DNA of 64,000 nt from Capronia americana (Eukaryota; Ascomycota; Eurotiomycetes; Chaetothyriales; Herpotrichiellaceae): the NCBI GenBank assembly GCA_016110215.1, contig JADWQD010000023.1:267048-331047 (forward strand), given 5' to 3'. Below the pieces are notes generated by a model. It was not told the DNA's origin and did not search any database. It saw only the letters and a program-made list of their open reading frames with translations. The position numbers and the translations under genes are program-made. Shown here in pieces: positions 37,334-50,200 of this stretch. Numbering within the stretch: position 1 is the first letter of the stretch; every line of letters begins with the position of its first letter.

Positions 37334-40300
37334 TTTATACTATAAACTAAGCTTAGATTTAAAGTAAAATAATAAAGATAATATAATAAGATTAGTACTA
37401 TTAGATAAAGCTTATCTAGACGGTTTAAATAATATAACTTTTATTTAATAATATTTTATAATAAGTATAGTAATTATTACTAAAGATATAATTATTATAG
37501 TAGTATATAGTAAGTTAGTTAAGGGTCGCTAAGAGCGTAATAATTTAAAATCTAATTTAGTATTATATACTAAGAGTATAATAATTTCTAACTAATCTAG
37601 TATTATATACTAAGAGTATAATAATTTTACTTATAGTCTTATATTCTAACTTACTATAATATAGCCTTATATTTATTATATTATAGCCTCTTATATTTAC
37701 TATACTATAGCCTTTTATAAAGTATACTATAATATAGGTCTATACTCTACTATAACTTAATATTTATAGCTTATTTTTATAACGCTTTATTAATAGTAAT
37801 TTTATAACTAAGTTTAATATAAATACTTATTTATATCTTTAATATATATAATATAGAGATAAATAATCTTTTAAATTATTTATTTTTTAAGTTATATATA
37901 CTTATTTATTACTTAATTTTAATCTTCCTCTTTATTATATTTTACTCTCCTTTATTTAGTATATATAAATAATATAAAATTTTATTTACTTTAACTTATA
38001 GTAATACTCTTTCTATTTATATAACTATATATTTAAAGTACTAGTCTTACCCCTCTTTATAGCCGCTCTATTTAACTAATAGTAAATAGTAAAGAATAGA
38101 GTAGAGACTCTTAGCTATAGTAATAAATATATAGCTATAAAAGTAGTAGACTTATATATTAGCTAGGAAAGCGCTAAATATAACTCTAGTAAATATTTAA
38201 TATATTATATATAAATAAATATTTATTTTAATATACTCTTATTTAGCTAATATAAGTAATAATAACTATAAGAGTTCTACTAAATAAAATACTACTCTTA
38301 GTAATACTATATAACCTTTCTATATTCTCCGAAAACTCTATATTTTTCTAGATCTAAAATACTTATATATCTAAATATTAACTAATCTAATTATAATACT
38401 AACCTAAAAAAAAAGATATATATTTATAGTAAGCGATAAAATTATTATTATTAATATTAAATTAAATATTTACCTCTTTATTATATATATATTTAAATAT
38501 ATTATTTTAAAAGTTATTAAGCTATAAATTCTATAGAAAGTATAGAAATATAAATATAATAAATTTATTATTAACTATTTATAAGTTTACTTAAATAAGC
38601 TATAATTAATAAACTCTATTCTTATAACTAATAAAGTATCTTTATATAAGTTTATATCTCTAAATCTATATAGCTATATCTATAAAGAGTTTAACTATAA
38701 TTCTAAATAGCGGTTTAGCTATAAATAAATATATATAAGTAGAGATAATTATTAAAAACTAAGGTAAGTATAAAGAAATAATATATATCTCTATAAGGTA
38801 ATAAACTATAATAACCGCTAAAGTAAAGGTACTTTATATAGTACTTAATAAGAGGCCCTAAATAAATATTTATTATAGTACTAAACTATTTTATATATTA
38901 GTTAAAGTTATTATTAAATAAATAAACTCTTAAATTATTTATATTACTAGATATAAATTACTATTTATTAATTAATATAAATATTCCTCTCTATTATATT
39001 CTTTACTTATCTATAAATAATCTAATATCTTATTTATTTTAATAGTAATTAACTCTTTTAATACTAGTAACCGCTATTAAAGTAAGAGTCTTTTTACTCC
39101 CTCCTTACTATTAACTATATCTAACTAAATAGATAATAGTAGAGGAAGGTAGAAAGAACCCGACTTAAGGTATAGAAGGTTTTTTAACGGAGATTATAAC
39201 TTTACCTACTAGTTAGGTGAGTATTTAACCTAAATCTTATATATAGTATAATATTATTTATAAATAATTATTTATTCTAATATACTTTTATTTAGCTAAT
39301 ATAGCCGACGATAATAGTAATAATCTATCTAAGAGCGTGAGCGCTCACTATATTATTATATAATTATTTTATCTTTACTTATCTCCTTCTTTACTTAACT
39401 TTTCGGGGTTAAATTATATATAGTTCTTAATAAATAGACTTTACTTAAGAGATAATTTAGAACTATATATATTAATATATAATAACTATACTACTACCCT
39501 AAAAATACTAGAATATATTTTTCTATTTATAGAGTACCTAGTAAATATACTATTCCCTAAAGCGCTAAAGCTTAAAATCCTTAAAGCGATCTAAGTATTT
39601 AAATATAATAAATAGGAGGTTAGCTATTTACTAGTTTATCTTAATAAAATTTAATTAGCGGAGCCCGTCCTTTTAATCGACGGATATTCGTTATACTAGT
39701 TTATCTCTAAGAATATATTTAAAGATTATAATAATTAATTTAAATAGTGTCTCGGCTATAAAGATATATAAGTAGACTAAGCGGTCTAGAGAAACCGATA
39801 TAGAGATTAAGAGATTAGATATTTATCTCTTAATTAAATAAATAGCGGCGATAAGAGGTACTTTAGGTAATATATAAGTAAGTTAGAAAAAGATAAATAA
39901 ATATTTATTTTAGTACTAGGCTATTTTTATATATTAGTTAAAGCTACTACTACTCTATAGATAGCACTAGATATAAATAATTCTAAATTCTATTTATACC
40001 CCCTCCTCCCCTTAGTAAGTCTTAGTAGTAATATAAATAATATACTATATTACTATAAAATTTACTATACTCTTAGTAATAATATTAATAATATACTATA
40101 CTACTATAAAATTTACTATACTTAAAAGTCTTAGCGGCGGTCTATCCTTAAATATTTTATCTCTACTTAATTAAACTTAAACTTCTATTCTATTTTCCGT
40201 CGTCTTATAAATAAGATCTAAAATTATTTATTCTACTTTACTTAGATAATTAGTAAGCTAAGATTAAATAATTATTTATAATTACCGCTAAATAATACTA

Positions 40301-43300
40301 CTAACTCTTTAGATAAGTTAGAGCTCTTACTATAGATAAATAATTATTTATTCTATATCTTTTCTATTAAGAGAGATTCTACTCTCCTCTATATATTAAA
40401 AGAGCTCTAAGGTAAGTATAACTATAGATATTCTAGCCTTAGACCTCTATTTAGTATAGTTATATACTTCCCTATAATATAACTATATAAGGTCTCTAAT
40501 ACTAATCTATAGTATATAGCGCACTACTCTTATATTACTTTTCCTACTATTAAAACTAAGTATAAATAATTATTTATCTTTATTAAACTCTAAGTATAAT
40601 TATAGTATAATCTATTTATAATAATCGTCTAACCTAATATTTATTAAAAAATCCTATAATAAATAATAATTACTAAATAGCCTAACTTATCTTATAGTAT
40701 TATATATAGTAATAGCTATAATATTAAGGACCCTAGTTTTATTATACCTAAGGAGTTAAATTAGTAGAGACTAGTAATAACTTTACTATAGCTAAACTTA
40801 GTAAAATTTATAACTCACCTTAGAGAGGGTAGTAAAGTATTATATCTTCTCTCTATATAACTAATCTACTAACTAACCTAGCGAAATATAGATATCTAGT
40901 AATATAGCGCCGCGATAAAAGTAAATTATAGATAATAATAAGTTATTATTATTATTCTCTTCTTTTATAGATAATAATAACTAAGAGTTAATATATAAAA
41001 ATTCCTCTCTAAGTATAGTAATAAAAGATAATAAAAGTATAATAGTAAAAAATAATAAAAGTAGAGAAGTTAATACTACTAGTAATAGAGAACTTAAGAA
41101 AGTTATAAAAGCCCTTAAAATAGATATTAACTTATTATTTAATATTATATATTACTATACTTTACTACTTAGTAAGTATTTATTTTATTTTAGAGTATAA
41201 ATAATTATTTATATTAATATTTTATATAGATATTTAAACTTATCTCTTTAAATATAATAATATTAAGTATAGAATTAAACTTCTATTATATATAGCCTAC
41301 TATATATAGTAAGTTAAAGAGATAATTATAGCTCTATACTTTATAAATAAAGTTATCTTTAAAGTAAGACTTATAAAAAATATACTAAAGGCTATTCTAA
41401 GGTTCTTTTCTTATATCTAATAGCGCTAAATAATACTCCTAGAAAAGATCTATAGTTTATAAGTAATAAAATAAAGCTTTTTAATTATATAGCTAAATCT
41501 AAAACTTAAATACTACTATATATTCTTTAAGGTACTAAAGCTATTAGTAAAGCTAATTAATAATCTCTATACTTAGTACTTAATAGTAAATTCGGCTCTT
41601 ATTAAAGTATATAACCTAGCTAAATAAGTTACTAAAACTAAAATAAAGTAAGACTATTAAAATAAGCTCTTCTTCTTTTTTAAGTTATATAATATAGAAT
41701 TATAAATAATATATCTAGTTAAGTAAAAGAATAAGTTACTTAGCCGCGGCTAAAATATTCCTTATAATATTATAGCTATAACCTTAAATAAAGCTATAGT
41801 ATAGTATATAGAGAAGATATCTTCTCTACTAGTAATCTAGTTTAGATTACCTAATCCTAAAACTAATAAAACCTCCCTTAAAAAGGTTAAAGCTATTTAG
41901 TAGAAAATAGTAAAGTTATATTTATCTATATAAATATATAAACTAGATATAGATACTAATCTTTTATATTATAAAAAATAAATAAATATTTATATTAATA
42001 TATAAAGTAGAAATTATTACCTTTAAATATAGTATACTTAATAAAAGTAAAATTTAGTTAAAACTTTTATAATTTACTATATATTATATATTATAAGTAG
42101 TATATTTTATTATTCTATATTATTTCTTTAATAAAATTATCTTTAAGGCTAAATATATACTTAATAATAAGTCTAATATTCTTTAAGTATACTTTAATTT
42201 ATAGAAACTTTAAAAAAAAATAAAATCTATTAACCCTAAAGACCTTAAGGTATTATATACTATATATATTACCTTAGATAATAATACTCTTATAGAATAT
42301 TACCTAAAGATAGTATACGGGCTACCCTTAAAATTCGCTTTAGACTTCCGATACTAGTATAGTAATAACCTTATCACTACTATAGAGGCTAAAGATCTTA
42401 TATATATAATTAAAGATATACTAGAAAAAGACGCGGATATTTAAACTAAGAAAGACCTAATTACTTTTATCTCTACTTACTAATATAAGCTAGACTTATT
42501 ATACCTTAAGACTACTATAAATATAGTATTTACTTATACTTAAATAAGAGTATATAGTATACTTAGTAATACCGTTAAAGAAGCGCTTTAATATATATAG
42601 GCTACTAAGATAGCTTATAGTAGAGACCTATAAACCTTTTAATAGTAAATAAATAAATATTTATACTAATATATTATAGAACTTAACGCTAATAATAACC
42701 TAGTATAATATAGGGCCCTTACTTATCTTATACTTAATCTATATAAAGAATACTTAAAGCTAATACTTAAGAGTAAAGAAGTTAGCTAATAAACCTACTC
42801 TAATATATATAAGCGCCTATATTTAAGTTTAATATTAATAAGAGATATTTTAGCCCTCCTTAAACTAATTAATTATATTAAGATATCTCTTATCTATAAT
42901 AAGCGATTCGGCGCCGGCGCTATATAAATAATTATTTATACTAATATATATTAGTTAATCTCTACTTAAAAGATAATAAAGATATAACTACTATTTCTAT
43001 ATCTAAGTCCGTTATCTTAGTAATAAAGAAGATAATTTAATAAACCGGTACTAAGTTAGTAAGATAATACTAATTAATTAACGTGATTATTAAAGAGGAC
43101 TAAAGTAAGTCTTTAGATATAAAATATAATATTCTTAAGGTCGCTATCTAAATATACTAAATAAATAGCGTTACTAATCTTAAATTAATAGATATTACTA
43201 ACCTTAATTTAACTAATAATATAGTTAATAAAGACTTAATACTAATAATAATTTAAGAAAATACTATAGCTATTATCTTAATATAGATACTATATTTTAA

Positions 43301-45893
43301 TACTATATAAACTATAAGTTAGCTTTTAGTCTATAAATAATTATTTATACTTAACTTTTATATAAATTAATAGTCCGGAAGAGTAGCGGCCCCTTATCTT
43401 TTTCTATATCTAGAAACTTAAGAGATCTATAAAGAAGTAGATCTTCTATTTTAATAGTATATATTATATAATAATATCTATATACTAGTCTAACCTCTAG
43501 GCTAGCGTTAAATATACCGCTAAAGTAATAAGTAAATAGGCTAGCGCTAAAATAATTCTATAAGCTTCTACTATTAACTAACTATAGGCTTTATATTAAA
43601 AGTATAAGTCTACCCTAGCTAATATACTAAAAGAAGTCCCTATTCTACTATAGAACCCTACCCTAAAATATAAACTATAGCTTAACTATAGTTTTTATTA
43701 TTAATAAGCGCGTATAGAAATATATACCTTAAGTAATATATTAAGTTTAATCCTAAAGACTATTAAGGTAAGTAGCGCGCTATATTTAAGTAATAAATAA
43801 TTATTTATACTAACTTTTAATAAATAGTAATATAGATTATTAACTTAGTTAACTATAAAAAGGTCTCTCTAAAGTTCTATACTATAATATATATAAATAA
43901 GTATAATATTACCTAAATAGACTTTAAGAGTAACTATTATTTATATCTTTATAATCTCTACCTATAATAAGAGCGGAAAGAGAAAAAGAATATAAATAAA
44001 AATAATATCCCTAATATTAATAAGTAATTTTAATTCTTCTATACTAAGTATTTCGCCTAAGTATCTATAAACTCTAAGTAATACTATATACTTCTTATTA
44101 ATTCCGCCTAACGAAAACTAGTAAACCGCTAGTATAAGTTTAATTTTAGGCGCGCGATATTTTATATATACTAGTTTATATAGGCGGCTAGTTTCTATAT
44201 AGATAAGGTAGGGCTATTCTCCTTTAATAAATAATTATTTAACTCTATAGTAGTATATAGACTAAATACTAATTATATTTATATTAGTTTTAGTTAGCTA
44301 TTATTAAGTTAATATTAAAAACTATTATAAGAGCCCTTAGCTTATATATTAGCGTTATACTTACTAAAGATCTAAATCTATTAACCTAAGTTAGAGTTTC
44401 TAAAGATAATATTAATTCTCTATATATTCTCTTCTTTTCTTACTCTACTAATAATTATAATAAGTAATTTTCTATAAAGTCTAACTAGTTTATTAATAAA
44501 GCGGAAAACTTATAGTACTAAGAAGTATTTTAGTTAGCTAATACTCTTAATAATAAGACTATATCCTTTAAATATTAGCGACCAGAATTTTATTATAATT
44601 TAAATTATAAGAAACTTATAAAATTATATACTATTTTATATAAGTCGCGCTATTAAATTCCTTAATACTATAATATACTTATATACTATAGTAAAAATAG
44701 AAAGATTCTTTATTAACTAATATATTATATTCTCTACTTTATAAATCCTATCTAAACTAAGCTAGTTAATATTAATAAATTATAAAGAAATAAAGACCTT
44801 ATTATCTTAATTTAATAGGGGTATTTTCTATTTTTAGCTATAGTTAATAATAATAAACTCCCTAACCTTATAGTTAACTAATTTAATAATAATAAGATTA
44901 GTAATAAAGAAAACGCTAAGAAAAAGAAAGATAAATATATTATTATTTAATTCTTCTAGAGCCTATATTATTTATTAAAGAATAATATATAGAACTTTAA
45001 AGAGGCTAAGATATAAATATTTATTTATATTATATTTTTTATCTTAATAGTTATTATCTAAATAAAAATTAACTTTAATAAAAAATACTTTTATTAGGCT
45101 CTTATATAATCTAATTAATAAATATATTATAACTACTTTTTCTATATACCGCTTAAATAACTATTATAATTAATAATAAGTATTCTTAGCTATAAGTACT
45201 TTATAGGCGTTATAGTATTATTTAAAAATAAACTAAAAGTATTTATATATTATTATTAAGTCTCTTTTACTCTACTTATATATTACTACTAACTAATATA
45301 CTATAAAAGCGTATATTAAAGCTTATAAACTTAGATTTAGTTATAAGCCGCTTTATATTAAAGCTTAATCTTATATAAATATATAGTATTTATATTAATT
45401 AAGCCCTTTATTATTATAGAGAGAGAATAGTAAATATAATTAAATAAGCTATCTATACTAAAGAAGTATATATAAGTCTATATATTCTTTAAGACTATTA
45501 AATTATCTTAGATTACTTAAGAGAGAAGATAAAAAAAGATAATTAACCCTAAAAACTTAATAACTTAAATAATAATAACGCTCTTTTAAAAGATACTAAT
45601 TTTAAAATTATAACCTTAGTAAATATCCTTACTAAGTATAAATATTTATTTATTATTAAATCTAACTATTATAACCTAATATAAAATATAGATATTACTA
45701 AGGATAAGGCGCGGACTATTATTAACTATAGTATTATAGGACTATAAGAATTAAATATTAATCTTTCCCCTAACGCGGCCTCTAAATAACTCTTTACTTA
45801 ACTCCCCCCTCTCTCTATACTAAATTATCTATTAATATTTTCCTTTAAGAGTAACTCTAACTATAAGGCCCCTAAGGCCGCCTTATAGTTAAT
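37334..45893 (+). repeat. Unit C of the 8.9-kb tandem repeat
   Basis: It is collinear with unit A from the start to the near-palindrome CTATAAGGC...GCCTTATAG (45862-45889), then diverges. It lacks the last 230 bp or so of A. It is the most mutated copy, and even CpG sites kept in A are often converted (GCGCGCTAAG in A reads TATATACTAAG in C). Some islands near 43,000-44,200 stay richer in GC. Confidence 0.8.
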
Positions 45894-46090
45894 ATATTAA
45901 GATAAAGTTTAGGTTAGGGTAGTCTTATTAACTATATTTTTAAGATTTAAAATAATAAATATATTCTAAGTACTATTCTACTATTTCTAGAGCTAATTAC
46001 CTAACTAATACTATCTCTAATAGGGTGTAGTGTAGCTAAAACACCTTACTATTAAGGTTCTATAGTTTTAAAGTAGTTAACCTACACTCT
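45894..46090. other. Decayed spacer after unit C
   Basis: It has no homology to the tail of unit A and no readable frame. Nothing specific was seen. Confidence 0.35.
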
Positions 46091-46300
46091 TAGTAATATT
46101 ATACCTTTCCTTTTTTAATTTATTTTTATAGGGTCTATACCTCGTATCTATCTACCACCTTTCCTCTTTTAATTTATCTTTACTACTATATCTTTACTAA
46201 GTACCCTTCACCACCTTTCCTCTTTTAATTTATCTTTACTATCTAGCCTTACTAAGTACCTATCTCCTACCTTTCCTCTTTTAATTTATCTTTACTACTT
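46091..46300. repeat. Minisatellite of about 55-60 bp, four copies
   Basis: The core CCTTTCCTCTTTTAATTTAT followed by CTTTACTA is repeated four times with variable linkers (TTTACTAAGTACC). Confidence 0.6.
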
Positions 46301-46329
46301 TACGACGTCACTAGTTACCTAAGTATATA

Positions 46330-47225
46330 GTGCCGGAATCCGCCCTAGTAATAATTTAAGCTACTACCTTTACCTTTATAGCGTCTTAATATACCTTTAC
46401 CTTTATAGCGTCCCAATAGGCCTTTACCTTCTTTCGCCGCTTATTACTAAGTATATAGTACTAAAATTCACCTTAATAATAATTTAAGCTACTACTACTA
46501 TCTTTACCTTTATAGCGTCCCGATAGATCTTTATCTTTATAGCGTCTTAATAGGCCTCTACCTTCTTTCACCGCTTATTAATTACTTAAGTATATAGTAC
46601 CGAAATCCACCTTAATAATAATTTAAGCTACTATCTTTATTTTTATAGCGTCCTAATAGGCCTCTACCTTCTTTCGCCGCTTATTAATTACCTAAGTATA
46701 TAATATTAAAATCTACCTTAATAATAATTTAAACTACTACCTTTACCTTTATATTATTTTAATAGGTCTTTATCTTTATAGCGTCTTAATAGGCCTTTAC
46801 CTTTATAGTATCTTAATATACCTTTATCTTCTTTCGCTCCGATAGGCCTTTATCTTTATAGCGTCCTAATATATCTTTACCTTCTTTTATCGCTTATTAC
46901 TAAGTATATAGTACCGAAATCTACCCTAATAATAATTTAAGCTACTACCTACCTTTATAGCGTCCTAATAGGCCTTTACCTTTATAGCGCCCTAATATAC
47001 CTTTACCTTCTTTTACCCCGATATACCTTTACCTTTATAGCGCCCTAATATACCTTTACCTTCTTTCACCGCTCGTTATTAAGTATATAGTGCTATTTAA
47101 GCTACTACCTTTATCTTTATAGTGTCCTAGTAGGCCTCTATCTCTACCTTTATAGCGTCTTAATATATCTCTACCTTCTTTTACCGCTTATTACTAAGTA
47201 TATAGTATCGAAATTTACTTTAATA
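46330..47225. repeat. Complex nested minisatellite
   Basis: Short modules CCTTTACCTTTATAGCGTCC and TAATAGGCC alternate. They end repeatedly with CTTCTTTCGCCGCTTATTA, then AAGTATATAGTACCGAAAT and AATAATTTAAGCTACTACC. This gives about six or seven larger periods of variable length. It lies outside the A-B-C units and has no coding features. Confidence 0.65.
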
Positions 47226-50200
47226 ATAAGATATAATATAATCGCGTCGCTTAAATATAATATAAAGATTTATACTATAGTTAATATTATTATAGAAGAA
47301 GGTCGCTATTTATATCTTTACTTTACTCCTTATACTATATTAAGTATTTATTTAGTCTTTCCTTATTTATTCTTTTATTATACTAGTCGTTATATAATAC
47401 TAACTATAGTATAGTATTAAATATTTAAAAATTTAAGGATTTAATATTAATATAACTTACTATAGCTCTATATAGTTATCTTAAGAAGTATTCTAAAGAA
47501 GAAGCTTATACTTATATTATATTATTTAAAAAGAAGAGCTAAAAGTATATATATAGCGGTATAAACTAAGCACCTTATTAAGAGTAACTCGCCCTTAGTA
47601 AGATAATATTTAGCCTCTAGCTAATTAATCTTATAGACTAATTTACGGAGGCTCTTCCGCTAAATAATAACCCTCTTATACCTAGTAACTAACCTCCCCT
47701 AGTAGAGAAGTATATATCTAGTATTATTAAGGGTAGTGTAACCGGTGGGAATATTATAATAGCTACTTAACTATTATTAAATAACTTAAATAATATAAAC
47801 TACTATAGTACTATTATTACGCTTAAGTAACTAAATAATAGCGATATATTTATATCGTTATCTAAATAATATAATATTACTATACCACCTAAAGATGAAA
47901 ATACTTTTATATCTTTATCTAAATACTGTAATATAACTATACCGCCCGAAGATAAATATACTTTTATATCTTTATCTCCGCCGATACACCTTTATCTTAT
48001 AGCCGCTTTACTATTAGCTAGAACTAAACGTCTAATATTTATTATAGACGCTCTTTAGCGGCTTATACTTAGGGAATAGAGTATAGTTAATAGGCCTCCT
48101 CTCTATATATATATACTATACGGATTATATGATTTACGCGGATCTTCTCGCCTATATAGAGGCTAAGGGAGTACTTATAAAAGCTTAGGTCTATAGCTAT
48201 CTAGTACTCTTAACTCTCCCCGATATAAATAGTATAGTATACTATTAGCTTCCCCTATATTATCGCCTTACAGCTTAAGTATTAATCTTCCTAAATAACC
48301 TTCTCTTACTAGTTCTATAATTCGCTCGGGCTCCGTCCTAATATCTATCTTATCCGGCGCCGCACTAAGCTCGACGGGTAGTCGCCTAATAAGTCGGTAT
48401 ATAGTATATATATCGCCGTCTATATAGCTTACCCTACCTCTATCTTTACTAAATATAAACTAAGATCTTAATAATAATATAGTACCTCTACACCTCGCGC
48501 CTTAATAAAACTATAGTTAGCGGAATAAGTTATTTATATAAGTACTAAACTAGAATAATATAATAACTTTAGCTACTACCTTTATTTAATACCTCTTTAC
48601 CCCTCGCAGCCTTATTCTATATATCTATATCTCTAGTAACTAGGGATAGAAGATCCTTTATCTAGCTATAAGTCCTTACTTTTATAGTTAATAGTTTTAT
48701 TACTCTTCTAACCGAGTAGTAGTCTCCTTAAATAAGTTCTTAGTGTAGTATAAGTCTATTATTCTAAATATTCTAAATTTATATATATTAACTTAAGGCT
48801 ATTATTTATTAGTAATAATACTTAAGATATATTAGCTTATCTATACCGGCCTTATAACTATAAAAAATAAAATTTATATAAAATCTTTTCTAGATATAAG
48901 TTATAATTAAGAGATAAATAGTATAATATTTAAGATATACTATAATATTAATAGCTATATTATAATTATAGAGTTACTTACTATATTATATATAAATATA
49001 AAAATCCTATTTATTTAGTAATCTATATTATTTATTATCTTTAGTCTCTACCTTAGTATCTTTTTTATTTACTACTATAATAATAATAAAATAGTATAAA
49101 AAGAGGATTAATTACTAATCTACCTTATATCTATAATTATACTTAATTAATATATAGTAAATAATAACCTAAAGCTTATTCTTCTCCTTCTCTATACTAT
49201 CTATTAACACTAGTAAATATTAAAACTTTTAAATAAGATCTTTATAAAGTAGATTAATCTTATCCTACTTTCCGCCGTTTATTATACTCTTTTAAGTATA
49301 TTAACTATTTTAATATTAGCTAATTACTAAGTTACTAAATTATTAACTACTATAAAAGCTATTAATAATATTTTAGTGTTTAGTAAAGGTTAATAATAAA
49401 TACTATTATATTCTATTTAGGCGGAGTACTTAGAATATCTTTAATAGTAAATATTAGTTAATATTTAGTATACTTCTTACTATTAGCTCTTTAGAGAACC
49501 TATTCTACTAATTAATACTTATAGTATTAAGGCCTTTACGGCCGACTTACTCTAGAGTAATATACTTTAAAAGATAGATTATACTATTATCTAAAACGTT
49601 AATAAGGTGTATAAGCGTTTTATAATAGTCGACTTTAGCTTTTCCTAAAGTAACCCCTAGTCCCTTATAGGGGCGGACGTTATCTCTAGTTACACCCCCC
49701 TCTAGTTAATAATATATCTTTACTAGCTCTATAAGAGGATTATAAGTATCCTCCCGCCGGCGGATAATAATTATTTACGGAACTAGACCCGGTATAAATA
49801 CCCCTTATACTTTCTTTATAGTACGGGCTCTATAATATTAGAGCTACTAGAGGGTTCTCGCTATACCGATATAGGCCTCTAATACACCTAGTTCTATAAT
49901 ATAGTTAAGAATTTCTAGGCCGCGGGCGACTTCTACCTTATATCTAATTATACTATTAACGATCTAGGCCTAGACCTTAATAAACTTCACCTTCTTTAAT
50001 ATACCGCCTATATAGTTACTAGTAGTGAATATATTACTAAATCTAAGTTACTTATTAATATATTTCTTTACCTTCTTTATTATATCTTTAAAACCGCTAA
50101 TACCGCCTAAGGTAAGTTTAGCGCCCTTTACATTAAGTTCCGCGCTTATAAAGACTTATTTTAGCGGACTAGCTATTTTATCGGTATTATAGAATAATTT

